From NCBI GenBank assembly GCA_030789695.1, contig CM061142.1, forward strand, positions 146,775,266-146,839,265: a stretch of DNA of 64,000 bases, written 5' to 3'. A program made the translations under genes and the position numbers. This document shows positions 11,100 through 22,078 of this stretch, piece after piece. The first letter of the stretch is position 1; each line of letters opens with the position of its first letter. The DNA comes from Scilla litardierei. Its lineage: Eukaryota > Streptophyta > Magnoliopsida > Asparagales > Asparagaceae. The notes under the pieces are model-generated. The model had not been told where the DNA came from and searched no databases. It saw nothing but the letters and a program-made list of their open reading frames with translations.

Positions 11100-12588
11100 A
11101 ATGATCAAAATTTTGATCACATCATTATTGCGCGCCATTTTGAGGGTTACTGATCTTCTTTTCACGCCAAGAGGAAGCAGAGCAAGGGAGAGCTCCATCA
11201 TCCTCATCTTTTCCTACCTCCTCCTTCTACCTCCTCCAGCTCAACACCGTCTTCTACCTCAGCTCCTCTTTTACCTCAGCTCAATCACCCTCCCTCAACG
11301 AAGAGCAAGCCAAGGTATTTTTAGGAGAACATCGCAGCTAATCTCATTTCCCCCACCCTCCAGCTTCCTCCAAGCAGCACATCAGCAGCCTCTTCTACCT
11401 CCAGCACATCAACTCAACGGAGAGCAAGGAGATCAAGGTAAGCACCCTCCATTTCACAAATTTGAGTTCAATGTATGCAAAATAATTTTTCTGTTGTTAA
11501 TGGCTAGAACTGATATATATACATACAAATCCTGAATTGAGTTTGAAATTCTATATTGAAATTGTATGTAGACATATATATCAGCATATATATATAGAAC
11601 TTTGAACTTTGAACTTTGGCATATATGTTGTAATATATGTGTAATATATGTGTAATGCTATATATATGTGTAATGCTATATATATGCTGTAATATATATG
11701 TGTAATATATATGTGTGTATGCTGTAATATATATGTGTAATATATGTGTAATATACATAGATATGTGTAATATATGTATAGATGTAATATATGTGTGTAT
11801 GCTGTAATATATGTATGCTATGTGTAATATATATCCTGATATATATGTCTACATACATATCCTGATAGCAAGGAGATCAGGATTTGGCAAGCACCCTCCA
11901 TTCAACTTTGAACTTTGAAACCCATGATATCACATATCCTGATATATATTACACATATCCTGAAACTTCTATTTCTCAAGCACTCCAATTTGCATATGCT
12001 TTGACTATCCTGAATATTAGATATGCTGATTACATTGTATATAGAATTTTGCATATGTAATTCAAGATATGTTTGCATGTAATTCAAACATATCTTGAAT
12101 TTGGTTATGCTATTTACATTGTATATAGAATTTGGTTATGTGTAATTTACACATGCCAACAAAATTACATATGCTGATTACATTGGAATGACATTTGTGA
12201 AAATTGGAATGACATATCCTGAATATTAGATATGCATGTATGAAAATTGTAATGACATTTGTGATAACTGCAATGGAATGACATATGTGATTTGCATACA
12301 CATATCAACATATCTTGAATCTCATTATATAACTCAGAAATGGATAGGGTGTGTTGTTTGTGTAATTGGGTGTGTTGGGTGTGATGTTTGTAGAAATTGG
12401 TACTGAGATATTGGATAATGTTATCCAATCTAAAAAAATTACATAGAATTTGGTGTGTAAACTCCCTTGATGTATCTCCAGCTTCTACCTCCTCCAGCTT
12501 CTACGAAAAACAGCAAGAAGAGCACCCTCTTCTACCTCTCCAGCTTCTACGAAGAACAGCAAGAAGTGCAAGCACATCAAGAGGATTG
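11100..12588 (+). other. Leader/promoter-proximal region of Helitron-1
   Basis: Two islands of higher GC and purine/pyrimidine strand bias (11140-11440 and 12470-12588) are separated by TATATGTGTAATATAT repeats (11560-11870). The second island ends AGAGGATTG|GTGAGCTCTTCC (donor at 12589), a donor context also present at 21790 and 21957 in Helitron-2. Open frames here are not conserved between the two Helitrons, so I read the region as untranslated leader and not a gene. Confidence 0.45.
11560..11870. repeat. TATATGTGTAA-type short tandem repeats
   Basis: Irregular repeats of TGTAATATATGTG and ATATATGTGTAATGCT fill about 300 bp. Long frames encoding mostly Tyr, Ile, His and Thr on the minus strand come from this repeat and are not genes. 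Confidence 0.85.
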
Positions 12589-12695
12589 GTGAGCTCTTCC
12601 TCTTCTCCTCAAGATCTTCATCTTCTCCTCAATTCTTTTTCTTTTAATTTATGTCACCCTCACATTTTTTTCTTTACTTTATCCTCACATTGCAG

Positions 12696-12735
12696 TGCGT
12701 CTATCTTCATCGCGTCCTCTTCACCTCAACCCTTG
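12696..12735 (+). other. Predicted 40-nt leader exon, Helitron-1
   Basis: The acceptor CATTGCAG and the donor CCCTTG|GTGAGT bracket 40 nt. The equivalent exon in Helitron-2 (22039-22078) has the same length, the same flanking splice sites and clear similarity (CTTCATC...CAACCCTTG), though neighbouring sequence has diverged. That is the pattern expected of a retained exon. Confidence 0.5.
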
Positions 12736-15700
12736 GTGAGTTTGAGAGAATTGGTGAATCTTTGGTGAGTCTGTGTATACCAACTGAAATGAGCAACTGA
12801 AATCTTTGGTTTAGTTTGAATCTAATTTCATTTTGCAAAAAAAAACATGGACAAATCAGTTTGGTTTAGTTTGAAAATCATGTTTTTTCATTTTGCAAAC
12901 TTTGAAATATGTGTAATTAGTTTGAAATTAGTTTGAAAATTTCAGTTTGGTTTAGTTTGAAATATGTGTAATTTGGTTTAGTTGGGTGTACTTATTCAAA
13001 ATTTTATCCTACTACTCCAGTGTTCATCAACTGTTGAGGATTTTTCTGAGTTTGAATAATGCTTGGGTGAGTACATTATATCCTGATAATGCTAGGGAGT
13101 ATATGCATCATTTGCACTATCACTCAATATTAACCCAATCAGGATATCAATTAGGTTCATTTTTAATATGGGCTATCTATTTGCTTATATCCTGATCTTC
13201 ATATGGGTTATCAATTCATAGCCCATATCAATTTGCACTATCAAGATCAGTTTTTTGAATGTTAATCTTGAAATAATATTCATATCAGTTTTTTGACTGT
13301 TGGGTTTATCAATTACACACACATGTACTTCATATGCAATGTTAGTTACTAATTTTCATATTCATTTGATGATATTCTTGATATTCTACTTCTTCTAACT
13401 GTTACTTACTAATTTTCATATGCATTGTCCTGTTAGCTATTCTAAATGATATTCTTGATCTTCTTGATGTCCTGTTAGCTTCATAATGCTAATCTTCATA
13501 TGCATTGCTAATAACAGGACAATTGGTGAGCTCTTCATATGCAAATTGGTGGCTACTCTTCATAATGCTACTCTTCAAAATAACTCACTTCACTGATAGC
13601 TCTTCATATGCAAATTGGTGAGCTTTTATTCCAAGCTTAATTGAATACATACTTTGAAGTATTCCAAGATAATAACACTTTGAAGCATAATTCTCTCACT
13701 TTGAGTGTTATTACAGCTTTAAAATTGATTGAGTCTTATGTGAATGAATTTTTGAATCATTTTTGAGTGTTATTACAACTTTGACATGATATTGCATTCA
13801 TATTTCTTGGAAATTGATAGGATATTGACAGCTTATTGAGTTATTAATTTTTGATTCTCAGGATATTGAAATAAATTGTTAATATGAATATCCCATAAAA
13901 TCCTGAGAAATTCTCAGGATATTGCAATATGCAAATTGAGTTCAATATCCTGTTCAACATTGTTAATATGAATATCAAAAATTGAGTTCAAAATGAGTCA
14001 ATTGAACTGTTAATATGAATATCAAAAATTGAGTTCAAAATTGAGTTAATATGAATATAAAAAATTGAGTTCAAAATTGAACAGTCAATTGAACAGGATA
14101 TTGAGTTAATATGAACAGTTCAATATCCTGTTCAAAATTGTTAATATGAATATCAAAAATTGAATTCAAAATTGAGTTCAAAATGAGTTCAAAATTGAGT
14201 GAAATTGTTAATATGAATATCAAAAATTCTCAGGATATTCCAATATGCAAATTGAGTTCAAAAAATTTGAAAGAAATTGTCAGGATATTGAGTTCAAATT
14301 TTTTGATTCTCAAGTGTTAGGATATCCTGATAATTTTGACAGGATATCCCATGGAATTTGAAATTATTTGGATATCATGATAATTTAATTTTGAATTCAA
14401 ATTCATTCCATTAGATCCAGTTAAAAGGCATATAATATGAATTGATAATTTTGAACTCAATCTGAATGCCATGAACTCAACAATGAATTCATATTCAGTT
14501 CATATCCATTTTCACTTACACTCTATTTTATGTTAAGTTAAATGAATGTTCCAATTTGATATTAAGTATTAATACTATAAAAAATCCCAAAAATTAGCCC
14601 ATATTTATGCTAGAATTGATTTCCTATTTAACAGGACATTGATATGCAAGCAACACTGAAATTTGAGAATGAATTTTTGAGAATGAAATTTTGCTAATGA
14701 ATTTTAATATTAATTGAAGGCAATATTTATCGGACACTGAAATTTTATATCATAGGAATGGATGATATCATTGGTGAGAATTCACTGATAGTTGCAAATT
14801 TACATTGAATGGCTGAGCTTGCTGAATAATTGAAACATGGAGCTACTGACTATATAGGCGAAACTTTGTCCATGTGCTTGCTGAAACATGAAGAGAATAT
14901 ATAATTGAAACATGGAGCTTGCTAAAAACATTCAATTTCAGTTGTTATGCAATGGCATATATAGGTGAGAATTCACTAATAGTTGCAAAAAACATGGAGC
15001 TGTTTGCAAAAACTGTTGAGATATATGAAACAGTTTCATACTAGGTTTGAGGTATATGAAACAATTTGAGTGATATATGAAACATTTTTTGATATTTTCA
15101 CTGAGAGTTAATCTCATAAATTGCATTTCAGAGATTGGTATTTTTTTGATTGGTTATCAATTTTGAGAATGATTTACTATTGCATTTATAATGGGAGACT
15201 GCAACCAATTGGGTTATGTCATATGAGAATTGGGAGACTGCAAGAAAGAAATTTGGAAACAATTAATTTGGCAATTAGCAAGGAGAAAAATTGGCATAGG
15301 AAAGGTGTCCTGTGTCCCATGCTTGCAGTTTGAAAATTGATTTTCAGAGTTACATGTTCCATTATATGATATCCATATGAAAAATTTCATGAATTGCTCA
15401 TGTGCTAATGAATAGAGATGTGTGCAAAAAAAAATTATGAATTGAGATACTGAATTCCTATTTTCATTTCCTATTTCATTTCCTATTTCATTTCCTATTT
15501 CATTTCCTAATTTGTCCTGTGAAATGAATTCCTATTTTCATTCATTTATGAATTTTCCTCTCATCTTCTGTAACTTATGAATAGATTTTGCTAATGAATA
15601 GATTTGAGCATATGAACAAAAGTATGAAATGAGCATATGAAACTGAAGTATGCATTGGTTATGAATTTCTTTTGCTCATTCAGAATGGGAGAGCTTTTGC

Positions 15701-18264
15701 TAAATAGATTTCTAACTTATTAATTGCTTTTGCATGGACAAACCTTATGAATTGGTTATGAATAGCTCTCATACTTCAGCAAATTGCTTTTGTAATTCCT
15801 ATGTATGAGCAAGTATGCATAACTGATTTGCTTCAGCAAATTCCTATGTATGAGCAAGTATGCAAAGCACTTGGTTATGTATGATTGGTTATGTATGAGC
15901 ACATGCAAAGCAATTGGTTATGTATGCAAAGCAATTCATATAACCCACTGCCATTCCTATGCATTCAAATGTTGAAATTGTCAAAAAGTTGATTATCCTG
16001 GGCTCATACTAACTTAATTTCCAAAGACAGGATACTCAACTTAATTCATGGACTCAAAATGTCTTATACAGGACTCAAAATCTTAGACATTGGAATGAAT
16101 AGACAGGATACTCAACTTATTATTCAACAATCTTGGACATTATTTAGCAATTTGCAAATGTATATATGATTATTATTCAACAATCTTGGACATTGACATT
16201 CAATGAATGAATCTTCATACTTAAATGACTGTCATATGGTTAGACATTCAAGTGTCCTGTTCAAAATCTTGGATATGACACTATTGGTTAGGAATGTATA
16301 TGATCACATTAATTTGACAGGACACTTGAAAGTTATTATTGGAAATAGCCATGGACTCAAATATATGAGTTATTTGTTTGCCATATGACAGGATACTCAA
16401 AGTAGATGTAAGTTTGATATCAATTCCAGTGAAGAAGGAACATTGGACTGAATGCTTAATATTGGACTGAATGCTCAAACTGATGGACAATGCGACTGAT
16501 GGATAGGCTCAAACTCTTATTCCAAGTTGCATTTTCATTCATACTTTTTTAATACCAATACTTCTAAATGATATGTGCACTTCTAAATGAGAAAGCAATC
16601 ATATGTTTCAATATTTGTCTTATGAATGCAAAAGCACCTATTTGTCTTATGAATAAAATTTTGCAAAATAGTTACTTATTACTTTTTGGTGAAAAGGTTT
16701 GGTGCATATTGCAAATGCTTGGTGCATTTTGCAAATGATTGTTTCCATATATAGTTGCTGTTGGTGCAAAATGGTTGATTTTTACATTTAACCAACAATT
16801 GATCAAAATGAAAATGCAAAAATTTCCCTCAATTTTCAATATCCATGATTACATGGTTTATTTTGAAAATAGTTGCTTTTTACATTTTGCAAAATATTGT
16901 TGTTGATTAAATGATTAAATGGTTCATTCTAATGCAACTGCACATACTTTTTGAAAATTGTTGTTGCTGTATTATTGTTGTGTATGGAGGGTGAGTGTTA
17001 TTGAAAATACATCCTGCTTGCAGGGCAAATTCAATGTAGGGAGAAAAATTTGTCTACTGGTTTATTCAGCAAATATTTCACTCCATGTGCAAATGAATAA
17101 TAACCTTGGTGAGTTTGAGATAATTGGTTTATCAATCAATTCCATGGATGAAATTTCAATATCCATCAGTCAATTTCATTTCAGTTCATATTGAAATTGG
17201 TTAAGATAAATGAGATAAATGAGATAAATGAAAATTGAAAATTTCAATTCAATATCCATCAGCCAAGGTATTATTGAAAATACATCAAGCTTGCAGGACA
17301 TGGTATTATTGGATGAAATTGTTGTTGCTTAATTTGCAGGACACTTTTTGTAATATTGAAATTTTTTCTTTAGTCCTACTCAGGACTGCTAAGCACTAAT
17401 GCTTATTAACTAATTTTCTCATCAGTTATGCTCAATAGTTTGAAAATTTATTGAAATACATCAATATTGCATGACAAATTCAATGTATTATTGAAATTAC
17501 ATAGTTTCTAAATAGCATATGGGGGTTAAATTTTTTTGGGTTCAATTTTTTTGCAGGACTGCACATGTTGAATGCATAGACTAAAAAATGCAGACTAAAC
17601 AATAGTTAGCATGTAAAAAATGTTGACTGCATGAACTTAAAAATGCATAGGGTTATTGGGTTAACTAACCGTATGTTAACTATTTATTGGGTCCTTCTAT
17701 CAATATACTACAAAATGATGAATACATAGACTGAAAAATGCATAGGGTTAACATGTAAAAAATGTATAGGCAACATGGTTGTCCTATAAACATTTGTAGA
17801 CATCAAATTGACATATCCTCAAATACTCAATCCTGTCATTGCCAATAACATGGATTAGTGTTGTGACAGGATTGAGTAATAGATTAGTGTTGTGACATGC
17901 CAATAACAGGCTAACTCAAATCCACAAATACTCAATCCTGGATATTTCCTCAATCCTCAACATGTGATCAACTTTCTCATCAATTTTGCAAATAGCCATG
18001 GACTCAAATAGAAAATGTGATCACAACATGTGATCGTATCTTTGATCACATTCCTCAATCCTCTTTAGTGTTTCAAAAGATAAAATGCTTCCAATATCTC
18101 ATCTCTCAATCCTTTTTACAACATGTGATATTGGAATCATTTTAGCAAATTCCTCAATCATCAACATGTGATCACATTTGCAAATTTCTAAACATCAACT
18201 TGACAAATATTGACTGACAGTGTACTCATCCAAAGATATGGGTTTCAAAGGCTAAAATGATTCC
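12736..18264 (+). other. Low-complexity filler of Helitron-1
   Basis: About 5.5 kb with no supportable gene. AT-rich word repeats predominate: TTAATATGAATATCAAAAATTGAG at 13.9-14.3 kb, CATATGAAAC words at 15.5-15.9 kb, and CAGGATA/TATCCTG and CAGGAC/GTCCTG throughout. It occupies the same position as the Helitron-2 filler but the detailed sequence is not collinear with it. Confidence 0.55.
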
Positions 18265-19640
18265 ATGCTAAAATTGAGAGATATGGGTTTTCAAAATTAA
18301 GAGGCTACTCAGCCAAAAAATGATTCTAATATCACTTCATGTTAACAATTGCAAATTGCTAACAAATGCATAATGATTCCAATATACTGTCATCACTTCA
18401 TGTTTAAAAATTGAGGGGATACTCAGCTAAACAAATTGAGAACTGAGTTTTGTTTTACCATGGAATCAATTTTTCAAATGCTAAACAATTTCACAACATA
18501 TGATATTGGAATCATTTTAGCAAATTTCTCAATCCTCAACATGTGATCACATTTGCAAATTGCTAAACATCAACTTCACATATAATGAATGACAGGATAC
18601 TCAGCCAAAGAATAACTACATATACTCACATACATCAATTTTGTCATTAGGATTTCATAACTGCATATGAAATTGCATTGAATTCATAACTGCATGTGAA
18701 ATTGCATAACTGCATATCAACTTGACATATAATCAAATTGAACATGCATACACAGATGTGTTCAAATGTTGGTATAGCAATTTCAAAATTAGGATTTCAA
18801 CATACGATTTTTTTTGCTAATTAACAGGACAATGAAAAAGTGTTTGAATGAGTAAATTATTAATAATACAGAGCTAAAGACAGTAAAAGAAACTAACTTG
18901 TTATGAATCAAAAGCAGTTAATTCCAATTACAAAACCCTTTGGGAAGCTGCCTCTGTTTACTCCTTCACTCCCATGGCTCCCAATGATAGCAACAAGAAC
19001 CAATAGAGTGACAAAGATTGCCTCTTTCATCACCTTTGGCATTGCTGGCTTTTGAGATAGAGAGCAATGCTTTGGGTTCTATATGATGGTGTAATGGGTA
19101 GCCTTGACATGATTAATCTATTCACAGGATTTTGAATGGCTCATTACATTGCATTCACAGGATTTTTTCCACATGATTTTTGGCTCCATGCTCCCTCCAC
19201 ATGACATTGCATTATTGGCAGTATTGGCATTGGCAGTGGATTGACTACAATTGGCAATCATGTATACCAATACCAATGGTATTAAAAATCCCTCAAAATG
19301 TTACAATATTGGCAGTTTTGGTATTGGTATACAGGAATGCAATGCTTATGAGATGTGCACCTCAACCCCTCAACCCATGTTTAAAAATTTGAATATTTCT
19401 ATCAAGTAACTGAAATTGTTCAATATTTTTATTTAACATGATTTTTGACTATTGCTTGATATTTTTGTTTAACAGGGAGAACTTCATTTTGAATATTTCT
19501 ATCAAGTTTACAATCAAGTTTACAGTCAATTGGAGTAAACTTGATATTTCCATCTCCTATGAATGTGAATATTTCTATCAAGTAACAGGGATTTAGGTAA
19601 AATATTCATACATTTACTGAATTGATACTTTATTCAAATA
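18265..19640 (+). repeat. Segment shared with Helitron-2 (26688-28057)
   Basis: A collinear, highly similar block that includes the GH1 fragment. Similarity begins at CATGCTAAAATTGAGAGATA and stops at TATTCAAAT (19639), where Helitron-1 jumps to sequence equivalent to Helitron-2 36657. Confidence 0.85.
18908..19030 (-). pseudogene. Captured first exon of a GH1 beta-glucosidase (fragment)
   Basis: A 40-codon frame on the minus strand begins MKEAIFVTLLVLVAIIGSHG, a typical signal peptide (basic residue, long hydrophobic core, small residues before the cut). It continues SEGVNRGSFPKGFVIG and ends soon after. The R-x-SFPKGFVFG signature opens the catalytic domain of plant family GH1 beta-glucosidases, which are secreted or vacuolar enzymes that hydrolyse glucosides. 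The family continues G-T-A-S-S-A-Y/F-Q, which is absent here: the frame runs into INCF and stops. It is therefore a truncated capture, antisense to the Helitron. The same fragment is in Helitron-2 (27326-27454), so capture predates the split. The family call rests on the motif and signal peptide only. Confidence 0.68.
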
Positions 19641-19660
19641 AATGTATAAATTTAAATTTT
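19625..19660 (+). other. Internal deletion junction of Helitron-1
   Basis: Left of about 19639 the sequence follows Helitron-2 up to 28057. Right of it, it follows Helitron-2 from 36657. About 8.6 kb containing the exon array, RepHel and most of the downstream gene is missing. A few bases (AAAT) are shared at both edges, consistent with a microhomology joint. Confidence 0.8.
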
Positions 19661-19719
19661 TCCATATTATCAAATATATATTAATTTTTCTAACAAATTT
19701 ATGTTCTTAATTTATCTAG

Positions 19720-19809
19720 GTTATTGCTCATCCTATTAACTCTCCACTGTGGATTGAGCTTGACATGCCATCTTTTTATAATGTGATGATGAAAAGGTTT
19801 TCTGCTTAA
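19720..19809 (+). pseudogene. Orphan last exon of the Helitron downstream gene
   Basis: It starts after acceptor TTTATCTAG and is open for 30 codons to TAA (VIAHPINSPLWIELDMPSFY...MMKRFSA). It matches the last predicted exon in Helitron-2 (36739-36828) with one replacement (Met for Thr). All other exons of that gene were removed by the deletion. Confidence 0.65.
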
Positions 19810-20775
19810 ACATGATGAAGGTAATAAAAGTGAGTTGTACAAAGTAATTAGATATATCTTCGTTTCTAATTTTTCTATTCTAATCTATGATTTTATTTTT
19901 TATTTTCAGGACACACGGCACTAGCTTCATATGTAAATTTTGTTGGTTTTAAATGCATGTGTGAGAGATGGTGAGAGATGGTGTTTTTGAAGTTGGACTG
20001 CATGGTTCAATCCAAAATGTATTTTTGTGTATATTTTTTCATAGTTAAGGGTTTTTTCTTTTAGCATATAGTTTAGGTTGTGTGATATTATAAGTCGATG
20101 TACAAAAATGTTGTCTTAACTACTATTTTGGTTGAAAATATGATTTGGGGGAAAACTCCCTTCAAAAAATCACTGAGTACTACTATATACTTTGTAGAAG
20201 AAGGAAATTTTTTTAAATATCTTTGTCTCAATGATGTTTCTTATTTATTTCTTAAGAAGGAAAGTTTTACTAATATTTGAAGTTAAATTCGGTGCGTTCT
20301 CTGATGGTGATGACATGATCATCTGCATTTAAATTCGGTGCTCTCTCACTGTTCTGCTTATAGACCACTTTTATTTATTGAGTTAACTCAATTGTTACCT
20401 TGTTTTTACTCCAGGACAGAGTGCTCTTGCGTTCAGCTCTTTGGTTCAACAATCTATCTTTATTTTTCATTTCATTGGATTGGGTGTTTTGTAAATTTTT
20501 GTTCAACTGAATGGCCTGCGTCAGCTAAATTTTCTTCCGCTAATTTGTTGTTTCACGCTGAAGACGGGTGCCCGCCAAATTTTTTTCCGCTTATTTGTAG
20601 TTTCGTGACGAAGGTGCCCACGACGAATTTGTTGTTTCGCGTCGAAGACGCTCGTGTCGAATTTGTTGTTCCGTGCCGCTTAATATTTCTATGTTAATTT
20701 GTTGTTCTTTTAAATTTTGGCTGCGGAAATAATTTTTTGGGATCAAAAATTTCGCGGGAGAAACTCTTAACTGAA
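19810..20775 (+). other. 3' non-coding tail of Helitron-1
   Basis: No gene. Collinear with the Helitron-2 tail (36829-37476) up to 20459, where the LTR insertion interrupts Helitron-2. The last 300 bp carry repeated TAATTTGTTGTTTCGCG-like words, also seen before the Helitron 3' end at 50708. Confidence 0.7.
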
Positions 20776-20804
20776 CCGTGCCCGCGGGCACGGGGTATGA
20801 CTAG
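20776..20804 (+). terminator. Helitron 3' end: GC hairpin and CTAG
   Basis: Perfect 9-bp inverted repeat CCGTGCCCG/CGGGCACGG, 7-nt spacer, CTAG, followed by T. In Helitrons the sub-terminal hairpin is the signal for terminating rolling-circle transfer. Confidence 0.9.
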
Positions 20805-20817
20805 TATATATATATAT

Positions 20818-21203
20818 GAAACGGGAAATAGGGTGTCACAGGAGAGAATCCTCTCCTGTGTCATTCAAAAACTCCAATCTCCACATGTTTTTTTGCAAGA
20901 TCCGAGCAGTTCATCTCGATCTCCACCCTCTAAAACTCCTACCCACCAATTTTCAGCCCAATCGAAGGTGTTTTGCCCGTTCATCCATCCGACCCAAATT
21001 TAACGGTTTTGCATGAATAGAACTTTTGCGAAGGGTGGATGAACGGGCAAAACACATTCGATTGGGCTGAAAAATGGTGGGTAGGGGTTTTATAGGGTGG
21101 AGATCGAGATGAACTGCTCGGATCTTCAAAAAACATGTGGAGATTGGAGTTTTTGAATGACACAGGAGAGGATTCTCTCCTGTGACACCCTATTTCCCGT
21201 TTC
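20818..21203. mobile_element. 386-bp foldback (hairpin) MITE
   Basis: The two halves are nearly perfect reverse complements: GAAACGGGAAATAGGGTGTC at the left matches the right end, and similarity runs through to the centre near 21010. Within each arm, GGAGAGAATCCTCTCC is a smaller palindrome. It is flanked by (TA)n on the left and CTCATATA on the right, suggesting a TA target. It carries no transposase; frames read in either direction are mirror images of each other. It sits exactly between the end of Helitron-1 and the start of Helitron-2. The superfamily cannot be assigned. Confidence 0.85.
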
Positions 21204-21559
21204 CTCATATATCTATTCTATAAAACAGGGATGTTATCAAGAGAATTTGGATAAGAGAAATTGGACAAGAGATATTGGTTATATGTATTGTTGTATGTGG
21301 ATATGTGTATTGTTGTATAAGAGAGTTTGTTTAAGAGATAATGGATAAGAGATAATGGATAAGAGATTTTGGTTATGTGTAATTGGGTGTGTTGTTTATA
21401 TAGATTTTGTATATGGGGTATGAGAAATTGAGATATGAGATATTGGATCACATCACATCATATATGACTAAAATTGAGATATAAGAAATCAAATCATTTT
21501 TTTAAAATTTTGAAATCAAAATTCTTGTTTACACTTCAGGGAGGGAAACATTTGATCAC

Positions 21560-22078
21560 ATCACGGAAGCGATGGAAAAATTTGATCACATCACACGTTC
21601 CTCTGTATTTGAAGCTTGCGATGAAGGGAATTTTGCGCGACAAGATCACGCAGAGCAAGGGAGAAGAGCAAGAACAGCTCATGTTCCTCCTCGCCATCAT
21701 CTTCTACCTCCAGCAAGAAGAGCAAGGGAGAGCAAGGGAGAGCAAGAAGAGCAAGCACATCAAGAAGAGCACCTTCATCTCCTACCTCGGTGAGCTCTTC
21801 CTCTTCTCCTCAATTTTTTTCTTTTAATTTATTTCACCCTCACATTTTTCTCTCTTATATATCCTCATATTTCAGTTCTGTGAGCTTCATCACGTCCTCA
21901 AGACTTCATCTTCTACCTCAGCTCAACAACGAAGAGCAAGCACATCAAGAATCTCGGTGAGCTCTTCCTCTTCTCCTCAAGCTCTTCCTTTTCTCCTCAA
22001 TTTTTTTTCTTTTAATTTATTTCACCCTCACATTGCAGTTCTGTGAGCTTCATCACGGCCTTAACATCTCAACCCTTG
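21560..22078 (+). other. Leader exons of Helitron-2
   Basis: Predicted exons: one ending at 21789 (donor CG|GTGAGCTC), 21876-21956 (81 nt, TTTCAG acceptor, CTCG|GTGAGCTC donor) and 22039-22078 (40 nt, CATTGCAG acceptor, CCCTTG|GTGAGC donor). Purine-rich AGCAAGAAGAGC runs resemble splicing-enhancer sequence. A 117-codon frame (21474-21827) spans the first exon but is not conserved in Helitron-1. I treat these as a spliced 5' leader expressed from the Helitron terminus. Confidence 0.45.

Larger units (their letters stand above)
10760..20804 (+). mobile_element. Helitron-1, non-autonomous, about 10.0 kb
   Basis: It starts TCTATATTATAAAACAGGG and ends with the 18-bp perfect hairpin CCGTGCCCGCGGGCACGG (20776-20793), seven bases, then CTAG|T. 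These are the standard Helitron ends (5' TC, 3' hairpin plus CTRR, insertion between A and T). It lacks the RepHel gene. Its 5' 300 bp, leader exons, the segment 18265-19640, and 19640-20459 match Helitron-2 collinearly, so it is a deletion derivative of the same family. Transposition would depend on a RepHel supplied from elsewhere. Confidence 0.82.

Noticed and set aside
11504..12428. Tyr/Ile/His/Thr-rich minus-strand frames
   Set aside because: They are translations of TATATGTGTAA-type repeats and AT-rich filler.
20737..21208. Two mirror-image frames of about 66-88 codons sharing most of their peptide
   Set aside because: They are the two arms of the foldback element read in opposite directions.
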